Source: Marisa cornuarietis (lineage: Eukaryota > Mollusca > Gastropoda > Architaenioglossa > Ampullariidae). Taken from it: a stretch of DNA of 64,000 bases. This document shows positions 50,415-62,400 of this stretch, piece by piece. The notes beneath the pieces were generated by a model. It did not search any database. It was given only the letters and a program-made list of their open reading frames with translations, and was not told the origin of the DNA. The stretch lies in the NCBI GenBank assembly GCA_004794655.1, contig SMMW01000622.1:496001-560000 (forward strand). The letters are read 5' to 3'. Within the stretch, counting starts at the first letter, position 1; each line of letters begins with the position of its first letter. The position numbers and the translations under genes were made by a program.

Positions 50415-53400
50415 CTGCAACATAAAATGCCCTTCTTCATTTGTAGATAAGATTTTTCTAAAGTAAATGTATGCAACTGTAAAATAAGGAAACTATAAAA
50501 AAAAGAGGCAGGGTGGATGGTTAGTCACCCACCTATTCTGCTACGACGTATAATTAATACACTCACCCTGGTTGAACATCTTTTAGTTTTATATGCCAAC
50601 AGTAACACTGATGACAAAAAGATGTTATTTAAAATTGATTCCATTTACTCATCCAACAAAACCATATTATTTTATGAATCCCGGACACTTAATCCCCAGA
50701 CACTTAATCCCCTAGACACTTAATCCTCAAAATGAAATTTCAACTAAAAAAATTATGAAGTGAATGAAAAATTTAATTCAAATTCAAATAATACTTAACT
50801 TCAACATTTATAACATCCCAGTCTTACCAGAGTTACCCAGAGTTACCACGCGACACATTTCTCTTACGGTTATAATATTTATAGTTCACAAAATAGCAGT
50901 TTTGAGTGTTGTGTCGCGATTTGGGGATTAAGTTCTGGGGATTAAGTGTCTGGGGATTAAGTGTCGGGGATTAAGTGTCCGGGGATTAAGTGTCCGATCA
51001 CCATTATTTTACATTTCATTCATTGGCTATGCAGCGTTTATTACGATTAATACCAAAGTAAAAATAATCTTCCCCATGAAAATCAAAATACATAAAGCGG
51101 GACACTTTCTTTTTTTTTAATCTAAAAATTCAATGCTACGATTCATGTCAAACAATGCTTGCACAGAAGTGAATATTTACTTTCATCACTTCTTAGCATG
51201 ATATAGTTTAGAGTTTCTCTAGTATGGAAGTGGTCTACACACTTTAAATAAATTTATCTTTTCCTTTTTAACCACAGTTCACACTTTAAACAGCTAGAGT
51301 TCTGACCTGCAAAGTGACCCAGTGGGATTCGAGCAAGCACTGGATTTGCCTTGGCAGGATCACTCCACACTTTTCGACCCATATCTGTCATCACCACAGT
51401 GGGATTAACACAGTTTACTCTGATCTGAAAAGGAAAATAAAAATAAAATCACTTCCCTGCCTTCATCACTTTTTATGCCTGTTTCTTGTGATGTATTGCT
51501 GTTGTTGACAATTGACAGGAAGCCTGTACTTGTAACAGCCTCACAATTGACTCACAAAGACAACATGCTGTTGCAGCTTCAGCTCAATTGATATACAAGG
51601 ATACAGACCAGTTCAGTCTACTTGGGTGATATTGGAACTGTTATTGTTGCTTATTACAAATTAATGTGGAATCTTGATAGGGCAGTCACCCCTGGACATC
51701 CTGATAAGTGGATGAAGGTTAGACAGGAGTTTCACAACAGGCCTTTTGTTTTTAGTGGGAAGTCCTTAAGTGGGATTGGGTGAAACAAAAAACATTCTAA
51801 GAACCAAGACTAAAATCTATATCAGTCTCACTTGACAGGAACTGGGGATCAGGAGACAACTGTTTTGTTGCTGTCTTCTATACTTGGGACATTGGTTAGG
51901 TTTATCAAAATTAGTTGCCTTACGCTGCATTTGGCTCTTTGACATTTCAAAGACTCTGCTGATATCTATTGCTTGTTGCAATGTTGTTTTGTAAAAGCTT
52001 CTCATGCAGAACAATCATTCCGTTGGTGTCATGACTTCAGGCCACAAGATGGGAGTTAATTCATCTTCAAGCTGATTTCTTTTGTGAAAATTGTAACCTT
52101 CATATGTTTCATATGTAGTCCCCAAGAAAACCCATTAAATTTCTGGATAACAGTGTTAATGTTTCTATTATTCTCCCCATTTTGAAATACCTTTATAAAT
52201 CCCTTTTGCATTCTCACCAGTGCATGCTAAGGTATGCACAATAATATGCTGGCTTTTTTGTGCAGGTGCATTGCAGTCTCATAGTTCTATTACTGGCAGA
52301 AAAATCTACAGGACGGGGTAGGGTAACATATGGCACTGTGTCATCCACTGAAATTCTCCAAAAGTAAAATGAAAGATTTTTCATGCAACCATGAGTCACA
52401 TTATCAGCTCGAGCCTTGAGGTGGAACCCTTGGCACATACCCCATGTTCCCAGGGCAGGACTGAGGACCAGAAAGTAGCAGAAAAGCTCCTGAAGAAAAT
52501 TCAGAGGGGTGAAGCCAGCAGTACCAGGCAAGAATGCACGTTCTAGTAAACCATGGTACTAAACAACTAACACAAGTAGCTATCTTCTCAACCAGATCAA
52601 ACACTGATGCACTCAGCAGCTGAGTTTGGGGAACAGCTAGAAGGCAGTGACCATAGACCAGTATTCCTTGCATTTTACGAGCGCCAACTCTAGTTTGTAT
52701 ACCACCCTGCTGTAACTACCAAAGAAAATACCAAAGAAAAAAAAAGGCAAAATGGAACCTCTTAAGTCACCAGGCTAATACCTTCATGAATGACCTACAT
52801 CTAAGGGAGAGACATCAACCGTAGTTTGAAAGACCTCTACCTGTAACCTGCAAATAGCACAAGAAGAATTGCAGTTCTTCACCTTGTGAACTTCATATAG
52901 CAGGAAGGGGAAAAAATTCTCTCAAATTCCATCTTTTTCCAGTCTGAATATATTTCAGTAACAAGAAAATGATGGCTCCCACCCCTGACTAGTTGTCACA
53001 TCAGTTGATGACTTGTTCTGAAAGTTGTGACTTTATGAATATGAATATTGCAGTTTCCAGAGTTAAGTAAATTTAATGAAATGCCTTTACAAATATGTAC
53101 CAAATAATGTCTAACAAAAGATTACTACTCACAGTGACAGACGTAATTAAGAAAAAAGGTAAAAAAGTCCCTGTAACATTTTAGAGAGGAGCTAAATTGG
53201 TTGTCAATGGAGCATGTGGATATATGATGATGGTTAAATGTCAGTTAGATGGAGGCCCATAACGAGATTCAATCCAGAAAACACTCATGTTTACTGTCAC
53301 CTAGCTTTGATTCACCCTGGTGCAGTGGAACCAGAAACTTTAAAAGCTACAGGGGGATGATGTAACATCAACCAACAGAGTCCAGTAATGTCTAGTTTGC

Positions 53401-56400
53401 AGCAGTAATGGTTGGTTCTGACAATGACAAACACAGTCTTTAATGCTACCATGCCATGAATACAACAACTGATCAACAGGACTGGCAAAAGTATAACAGG
53501 AATACAGGAATGTAACCATTCAGGTATCCTAGTATGCAGGCAAAAGAAAAAGAAAATAGGCCTCCCCAGCTAAGCCAGTTTGGGTCTGCCTTGAGTTGGC
53601 TCTTCTACCAAATGGTAGTTGAATATCCAGTAGTGCACAGCATACAGTCTATTTCTTGCAGCCATCAGAACAAAGAATACCTTTCTCTGAATGCTGGTGT
53701 TTCTTGGGAAGCCGCTACTTGCCTAACCTAAAATACCTCTTCCCAAGTACCAGCAAATCACGATGTTTACTAGTCTGGTTGTTATCTCAAAAACCCAGTG
53801 ACACTACTTTGAGGTCCATGCCAACTGACTATTCTAAAACTATTATCAAAGATTGTTATCTTTCTGAATCAGACCCGACCAATAGTCAAGCACCCACACC
53901 AGTCAACTCTTTAGTGCTCTTTTCTCTCCAAAAGTGCACACACAAAGGTGGAAAGGGGATGGACAGTGAATGGTCCTAAAATGCTATAGAAAACATCTCC
54001 AAACAGTTCTGAGTAAACAAGGCAAGAATGATATCAAGCACAGTTGTCTTTGAGCAAGAGAGAGAAAATGCATGCATCAGGGAGAAAGGCCTGACTTTAT
54101 TTGCACCATCCTTCTAGAGCTAGATAAAAACATTCTTGAAAAATGATGCCAAGTATTGTCTGCTATGCACACATTTTCTGTTTTTGCGTGTGTCCTTGCA
54201 TTAATGTCTGGCATTAATTGTGTGGGACTCCTTAAAGAGCAAGGGAAATGTCTGATGTGATAGCCAGCTTTTCTTGAAGGCAGCGCCTATCCCCTCTCCC
54301 TTGCTGCTTTTCCTTCCCCAACCCACCACGGATTAAGCTGTCAACTCTGCAAGAGCATGGATGATCATAAAGTGCAGGCAAAACTGAGTTGACTCGAGCA
54401 GCCTCCAACTTTAAACTCAAATCTGTCCCATCTTCCAACACTCTTAAATTCTCTGTGTCTCACTCTCACAGACAGTGAGAAATTATTGTTTGACCTTCAC
54501 AGGATCTGCTCTGTTTGAGCGTTTTTTTTAACTGCTGCCTTCATCAAAGCACTTGTGTCTGCATTTGTGTTGAAACCTTACCATCCAAGCTAGTTGCTAA
54601 GGCCTTCTTCATGTGTTTTGTTTAATACAAGACACATTTGGGAGACTCTCTGTACAGTGATCATCTTTGATGCTTTCAAGGCTTGTCTTCAGACCTATGT
54701 CTTTTGTAACATCTCCAGTAGCTGGTGGTCTCCCCTTTTTCCCTATCATTTTTGCTCTCTCTCCTCCCCATTTGTTTTTGTAATTTACAATTTTACTTTT
54801 GTATTTTTCATGCTGCTCTTTTTAATTGCTTTGAGCTCATGGCAAAGCAGAAAATATGCCATTTAAGTGCTTTTTTATTGCTATTATTATGACCCATTCC
54901 CAACAGTTGGGTCAACTGGGAGCAATTTACTAAAAAGTACAGGTATTGAATAGGCACACATCAAGATGAAAAGTGGTAATTCATCTTGCCACTGCTAACT
55001 ACTACCAAAATAGGTATTTTCAGTGGGAATGCAACTGATGAGAAATTCTGGGGGTAGGAAGGTCTGCCTGCAGAAACACATTTGCCATAGGAATGCATAC
55101 AAAACTGTCAGATTGGGCTGTTTGAATATTATGGTATACTTACCTTTTTCACTCCCAATTCCAGTGCCATCACTTGTGTCAAGGAATCAACTGCACCCTT
55201 TGTAGAACAATACACTGCATGATCATGCAGGCCTATCTTAGAAGCAACACTGGAGACATTAACTATTGCTCCTCCTTGACCACGCTCTACCATACCCTTT
55301 GCCACAGTCTGTAAAAATAAACATTGTTCCATTTAACCCAAGGCTAAGGAGTTCAATCAATAATAGAGGCTAATCTGAATACAAAATTATTTTCAACGGG
55401 TTTAATTCATTGTAAGATACTGATTCTCAAACTGTAAATATGTTCATAATTTTGTGCATTTGGAAAGATGATCACTTAGTCATTGGAGCTGAATTTGTTA
55501 ACTTATTCCCCAGGTTGCAAGGTATCTGTGCATCATCAAGCATATATAGAGCAGCCACAAAAGTGTCATTCTCATGCTACTTCACACCTATGCTTAACAA
55601 GTGATGGTTGGTCACTGCTACATAATACCGTCCCTATCTGCAAGGCCGAAAGCTCACAGGCTTGTTCTCAATTTGCATTCTTCTCTGTCAAAATTGTTGA
55701 ATGGTCTACAGGTTCTTCTTCAGTTGAAGGCACAAGGGGCTATGGCATGTGATGCGAAAATTCAACATCAAAGAAGGCCTCGTTCAAGTCATCGAAGTGC
55801 TGTACAATAGCTCAACAAGTACAGTATTGCTGAACAACCAGGCAGGAGCTTGCTTTTGTACTACAGCAGGCATACATCAAGGATGTCCCCTATCACCGGT
55901 GCTGTTTAATATCGACTTGGAGAACATCATGCTTGAAGCTCTCCACAACCATCATACTTTCATTTCCATTGGTGTAAGACCGATCTGCAACCTATGCTTT
56001 GCCGATGTCACAGATTAGCAGGTACTAACAAAGAAATGCAAAACCTCACCAATAGACTGACAGACATTCAAATGGATGTGGAATTGAGACCAGCACTTAA
56101 AAGAGCAAAGTTATGATCAATGGCAGCAGAATAGCAGAGATCTATTGAAACAGGGTACATCTCGAAGAGGTAAGCAGCTTCAAATACTTGGGAGCCACCC
56201 TCTCCAAGGATGGAGCTGCAATCCTTGGAGTGGTTCACTACCAAGTACAAGCTGTACAAATCCCTGGTAGCAAAGATCCTGCTCTACGGATGTGACATAT
56301 GGACTCTGCTCACCGAAACGGAAAGGAGAATCCAGGCATTCAAGAACAAGTACCCAAGGAGGCTGCTCCAGATCTCAGAAGGGCCCCACCAAGTGTTTAA

Positions 56401-59400
56401 GCCCAGATAAAAAGCAGAAACTAAATATGCTGGATTGTTCAAGCCATGGATTAACAACAACCATCTACTGTACATCTATCTCTGCCATGCCTCACAATGT
56501 TACCATTGTTCAAGTTAATGCTCTGACTTCCACACACATAAAAAAGTGGAAGAATTCTATGATAAGCTGGAAAAGGTCATAAAGGCAGCACCAAGGGATG
56601 ATTGGTTGATTGTGTTTTACGCCATGTCAGCAACTAAGGCGAGAGAAGGTAATGGTACATTAAAAGGTTGAGAAACAAAACCCCCCAGATGATATGAACC
56701 AATAAAAGCCAACATAAGGAACAATAAAAATATACAGAGGCTAGGTAATATCTTTAAAAAAAGGGTTGCTGTGGGCTAAAAAGCCACCAATAAACCAGAA
56801 CCTTAAACCAGAATCTAAAAAAAAAAAAAAAAAAAAATCTTAAATCTGATGGTAAAAATCTTATTCTCTTTAAAAATAAAAAAAAAAGATGCCAATGGGA
56901 TGGACCTAAACAAGAAAAACAAAGAGCCTGCTGTAAAAAAAATTGCTATTGGATATGATGGATACACAACAGTAAAAATTCCCTGACACCAAGGACAAAC
57001 TGGTTGGGATTCACCTCGTAAAAGTTGGGACTGCGTGGCACAGCTGTGTCCCATCTTAAGTCTACTGAGTACTACCTCCTGCAGCACAGAATGACATGGA
57101 GGCAGGTGGTCAAAAAGACAGGGAATAGTGGCGTGTAACTTGCACTGACCCAGTGTCTCAGTGGCATGCATTGCCACAGGGATTGAACACTGCCCCTGAA
57201 GATAGACACATTCAGATGACACCAGTGACTGCAACTGACCAGGAGACTGGCAAGTAGCCTTAACAGCCTGGTGCACTCAAACACTGCCTGGGATGCTTGC
57301 TGTAAAACCTTGCTGTCGAATACTCTGGAGATCAGGATAAGTAATTAAAACATAGGCAACAGTAAAAATTCGCTGACACCAAGGACAAACTGGTGGGGTT
57401 CACCTTGTAAGAGGTGTACTGCATAGCATAGGTGTGTCCTATAGTCTAGTGAGAACTACCTCCTCCTGCACCACAGGATGGCATGGAAGCAGGCGGTCAG
57501 AAAGACAGGGAAGGGTGGCATGTAGCTTGTTCTAGCCCAGTATCCCAGTGGCGTTGCCACAGGGACTGAACACAGACCGTGAAGATAGACTTACAGTAAG
57601 ATGACACTAGTCACTGCAACTGACCAGGGACTGGCAAGCAGCCTGGTCTGCTTGGACATTGCCAGAAACCCAAATGAAAACAATGTCCTTGTTTCGACAA
57701 AAGAGAGGCACATGAATTCTGTAAAGTTGAACAATGAGAGTGGTTCAAATGACTTAAAACAAGAGATTGGAGGACAGAAAGGGAGTCTGAAATGATCAGG
57801 AAGTTTTACTCCAAAGAGTGGTAGACGTGCTGCAAGGCTAGCAAGACAGCGTGAAGTTCAGCAGAGAAAATAAAGCAACCATCAGCAAGTCGGGCTGAAG
57901 AAGCCTGTTGTGGTTGACAGGATGGAACTGCTGCTGCAGCAACAGCACCACCGTTTGGAACTTTGGAGCGACCTGTAGAGATAGAACAGAATGCAGGATA
58001 GTCAGAGAGAGCTTCCTGAAAGCATTGGAGAAAGATGAAGTCACTGGTGTCACCTTTTTTAAAAGCTGCAAGATCAAGATGAATCTCTGGAACAGGAAGA
58101 GTCCATGTGTGCAGAATCCAGAGGCACCACGAAAATAGCCCTTCATTGGACAGCTTATGGCAAGAAATGTGGGCGGCCAAAAAAAAAAAACCGCCAAAAA
58201 CATGAAGGTCAACAGAGAGAGAAATAAAGGACCAGAAACTGACCTGGAACAACATAGCTAGATTTGCTGGAGGGGACGAGCTCTCTCTGCTCTTTTTCTT
58301 TTATTTCATGTAGTGCCTTTGGGTTTTTATCGTATTTGGTGTTTGCTGATAACTGTTAATCTGTGCTTTTCGCTGCCTCGCTGTTCTGGACTATTTTCTG
58401 AGCCTATGCCCCATTTTTCTCTTCTTTATCATCTGACGGTCGTGAACGCCATATCTACATCATCTCGACTCCTGAATTTTTGCTTGTTGATTTAAATCAT
58501 CACTACCCTGCAGATTGCTCAACACTTTCTGCTCTAGTTCCGTACATTTTCCTCGCAGCATTCTTTCCGCTACTTTAGATTGTGGATCTCCGTGAGTCAA
58601 CAAGCATGGACTTGATTCTCTCATCTCTTGTCTACATCATTGCCTCCTGCTTCATCTATTTTCTTAACTTCCGCTGTACGTGTTGATGTGATCTCCGTGA
58701 CAGTCGTATGTGAGCTAACAATGAATAACTTAATGTTTATGTTATATGTGCCGCCACCTCCACCACTAACTATTCCACTGATACTATGACTACAAATCTC
58801 AGCTGCAGCTGATAGTTTAACTGAGCTGTTGTGACTGCATCTATGAAGACGGAATTCACTTTGAAAACACAAGGAACTCTTCTTTGAGACCATTATTATT
58901 CTCATGTCTGTGTGTTTATATTTTAAGCGCCTTGAGTGTGGCTAATGCTGGAAAAAGACGCCATACAAATGTTCTATTTATTTATTATTTGTTGTTGACA
59001 GACAAAAATGGATACATTATGTACCACCTACGTATGATGAGGAGTAAGTAAATGAAACCATGAAGGGCCTAAGAATACTGGAGTGTGCAGAGACCCCATC
59101 TCTGCATGTGACATTTGTTTATAGGGCCAGCTTTGCCATGAAATAGCTTGGCTGGCTGTTTTGCCATGATATATCCTTGGTTTCTGGCTCAGATTTTCTC
59201 CCCCTCCATCCCCACAAAAAATCCAGGGTAGCAATTTGGCACTCTGTAGATGATTTGGTCTGTAACTGAATCAACTTCACTTTTCATTCTTCATCTGAAG
59301 ACATCCTTACTAGAAACATCAAAGCAGTACTACTTACACAAGCCAGAAAGGTTTTAGAGAAACAAAGTAAGAAGAAACAACCCTTGGTCATGAATGATAT

Positions 59401-62400
59401 CCTTAGTCTCTGTGACCAAAGGAGGGCCTTGAATAAAGAAAGGAAAAGCAGCTTACAAATACAAAACAATGAACTGCATTATCAGGAAGGGGATGCTGGC
59501 AGATAAGGAGAACTGGATCAACAACAAATGCCAGACTGTACAGGAAGGAATGGCACAAGGTGACAACAAAATGGAATACTAACTATCCTCGTCAAGACAG
59601 GTCAACACATGCACTGAAGACAGCAATGGCCACCTCACACAATGCATTGCTGTACTAAACAGATGGACTGAATATTGCAATGATCCACACACCTTCCAGC
59701 TGCCTTGTAGTTCTGAATGGCCCACTAGAGATCAATTTAAAACTTCAAATATTCGTATCTAGGAACATGCAAGATGCTTCTTTGGACTTCACACTGTCAC
59801 TCTCTGGAAAAGTCTGCATATGTCAATGGTGCAAGCCTTATCACTGCATATTTTCAAGAGCTGTTTCAACAAGCATTCTGCAGACCATTTCCTTACTGAG
59901 TATCTCACCTTTTCTGATTACTCCAAACAAAAAGCTCTATGGAAAGGAAGTTTAGTCCCACAGAAGTTTGATATCAACATAAGATCTCAGTATGCTAAGG
60001 AATTCTGCGAGAGCATACCTAAGATGGGTTAGAAATATTATTAGTTACTTGAAGTGGTGTTAGTGAATGCTTGTAATAACATTACAAATGCAAAAACAAT
60101 CTCTGCATGCAGAGACTGGCTCAAATAAAAAATTAAAAATTAAATGCATATAATATTGTATAATAAAATGAACATGTATAACCACAACAGACTATTAAAA
60201 AGACAAGTGAAGGCAATATCAGATCCAAGAGAGACAATAAGACAGTGAATTGAAACTAAAAGAGGACTGTACAACTCACCTGACAAACACTGAACAGACT
60301 TTTGTAATTCACACTGAAGACACTGAATGAAAAAAAAGAAGCAAAAGTCAGTCAAAAAGCAATGAAGGTAACAATATTTACAGTATATGGATGGCTGCAT
60401 AAACAAACTTTGGAATGCAACATCACCTTTTTGTAGCTAATTTTTAAGATAATGACAGATTTTCTAGCTTCCTGCATACCTATCTCTTTTAGATATTTAT
60501 TGCTGGTGCATTAGAAACAATCATAATTCTTTAAATGAATAAGTTAATATCTAAATTAATGGGAAAGTGAAGAGAAATAGGAATGGTAGTACAGAAAAGT
60601 ACAAGTACAAGTCTGCAGAAGACATCAGGTTCAACAAGCAGGATAATGCCTAACGGGTCTAGGATGAGTGATCTTTTTAAATAGTTTTCCTTTTGTATAA
60701 GAATAGATTTTTTAAAATGCAAAAGTAATATAATGATTGTTTCAGTAGTAGGATGCATCATGACAGATAAAATTAGCTAGGAACCGTAAGACAATAAAAC
60801 ATAAGAATAAGATAACTATAGTCAAGGAATTAAAAACATCTCTTCCTTCACCATTACTCCTAACAGTCTACACAATGCTAGTCCATCTTCAAACCCCTCC
60901 ATTTTTTTTATTGGCTACTTTACTACTCATCTTCCTCTGCAGAATCACGATACTCTCAGTTCTTGTTACCTGATTCCTCTTTTGTTTTTTATATTTGTCT
61001 TTTATTAGCAGTCTTTTATTAGTAATCAGTACTGTTGTTTATCCTTCCCTCCTTTGTATGTTGACTGTTGTCCATGGCTCATTCTTGTCTCAAGCACTAA
61101 GAGCACACTCCTTTTTGGCTTATGAGCATGAGTATACACTACACAAATCACACATTTATTATCATTATTATTAATTAGTAGACACAAATGCAAACTAATT
61201 AATGTGAGAGGGTGCTCAAGAGGTCTTGTGTGGCTCATTCCAGCTGCCCACTGCTACTGCAAGCTCTGGACGATGGATCTGCAGTCACTCAAGAAGATGG
61301 CGTGAGAGGGCAAGTGGGCTTCTAAGTCTGGCACCTTCCCATAAAGCCCAGTAATTGGTGCTGTGACCATTTGGGTGGCATACAATGAGTCCCCTTCCCC
61401 CATAGTGGATGGCAGTGCCAGAGAACCCATCTATGTTGACACTGATGAATTAAAACTCTGATGCAACATTTCCAGGGTGAGCAACTGGAGAAGGGAGTTT
61501 ATAGTTGATCTTCTTTGTTGATTATACCTGGAACTTCTGTACAGCAGAGGTCCTGGAGCTGGGTGACCCCTTGCTCATCATCCTGGAGGGACTCTTGCTC
61601 TTCTGGGGTGTTTGCAATAATGTGGCTATGGTTCCTTGTCACCTTTTTTGCCAAATGTTTGAAGCTACTCCCTCTATAGTCTGTTCTTAGTGGCCTCTTG
61701 TAGCTGTTGGTGAGCAAAATGTCAGGGAAGCCTATGTAGGTTAGTGTGTTGGATCAGGAGCTTCTCTTCTCATCTCTGGTCAAGAGAGGTGAGTCCTATG
61801 ATGGTCTCCAGAAAGTGGTGAAGTGTAGTCTTTAGTCCACTTATGATTCACACGCCTGCATTTTGCCCTTTGTCCAACCAACTTTTGTTGCTCTTGTGGC
61901 CCAGGCAGCATAGCTGTACTCCATCCTGTGTAGACCTCTTTAAGGATGTGCTTCTGGCTCCCCACTTGGTTCCTGAGAATTTTTTTATCAGGGACAGTCA
62001 TCTTGTGGCCGATCTGTCTCCTGGATAAGCCTCTTATCTAGCTTGATGCCAAGGTAGATTGGTGTCTTTTTCTAGGCTAACTCTTGGTTGTTAATGGTTA
62101 GCTCCAGGGTCTCTTTTGTATATGAGGGAGAAGTGGGTGGCAGTTGTCTTCAGGCTGTTGATAGCGAGACACCAGTCTTTTTCCCATCTGGAGGTGTTGT
62201 TGAGGGCCTCCTGCACCCTGATGGTTGCAGTTTGGGTGAACTGAGGCATTCCACATTGTGAAATCATCAGCATTTAGTGCTCTGGAAATGTGTCTGGAGA
62301 GGTTGCTTGTGATGTTGTCGATGAACATGACAAAGAGGGTAGGGGTAATCTCTCCACTTTGTGGGATGCCCTCCTGGATTTTCAATGTCTGACTGAGAGT

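Noticed and set aside
52214..52673. Overlapping minus-strand ORFs of 89 and 105 residues
   Set aside because: Composition and lack of motifs suggest chance ORFs in a DCXR intron.
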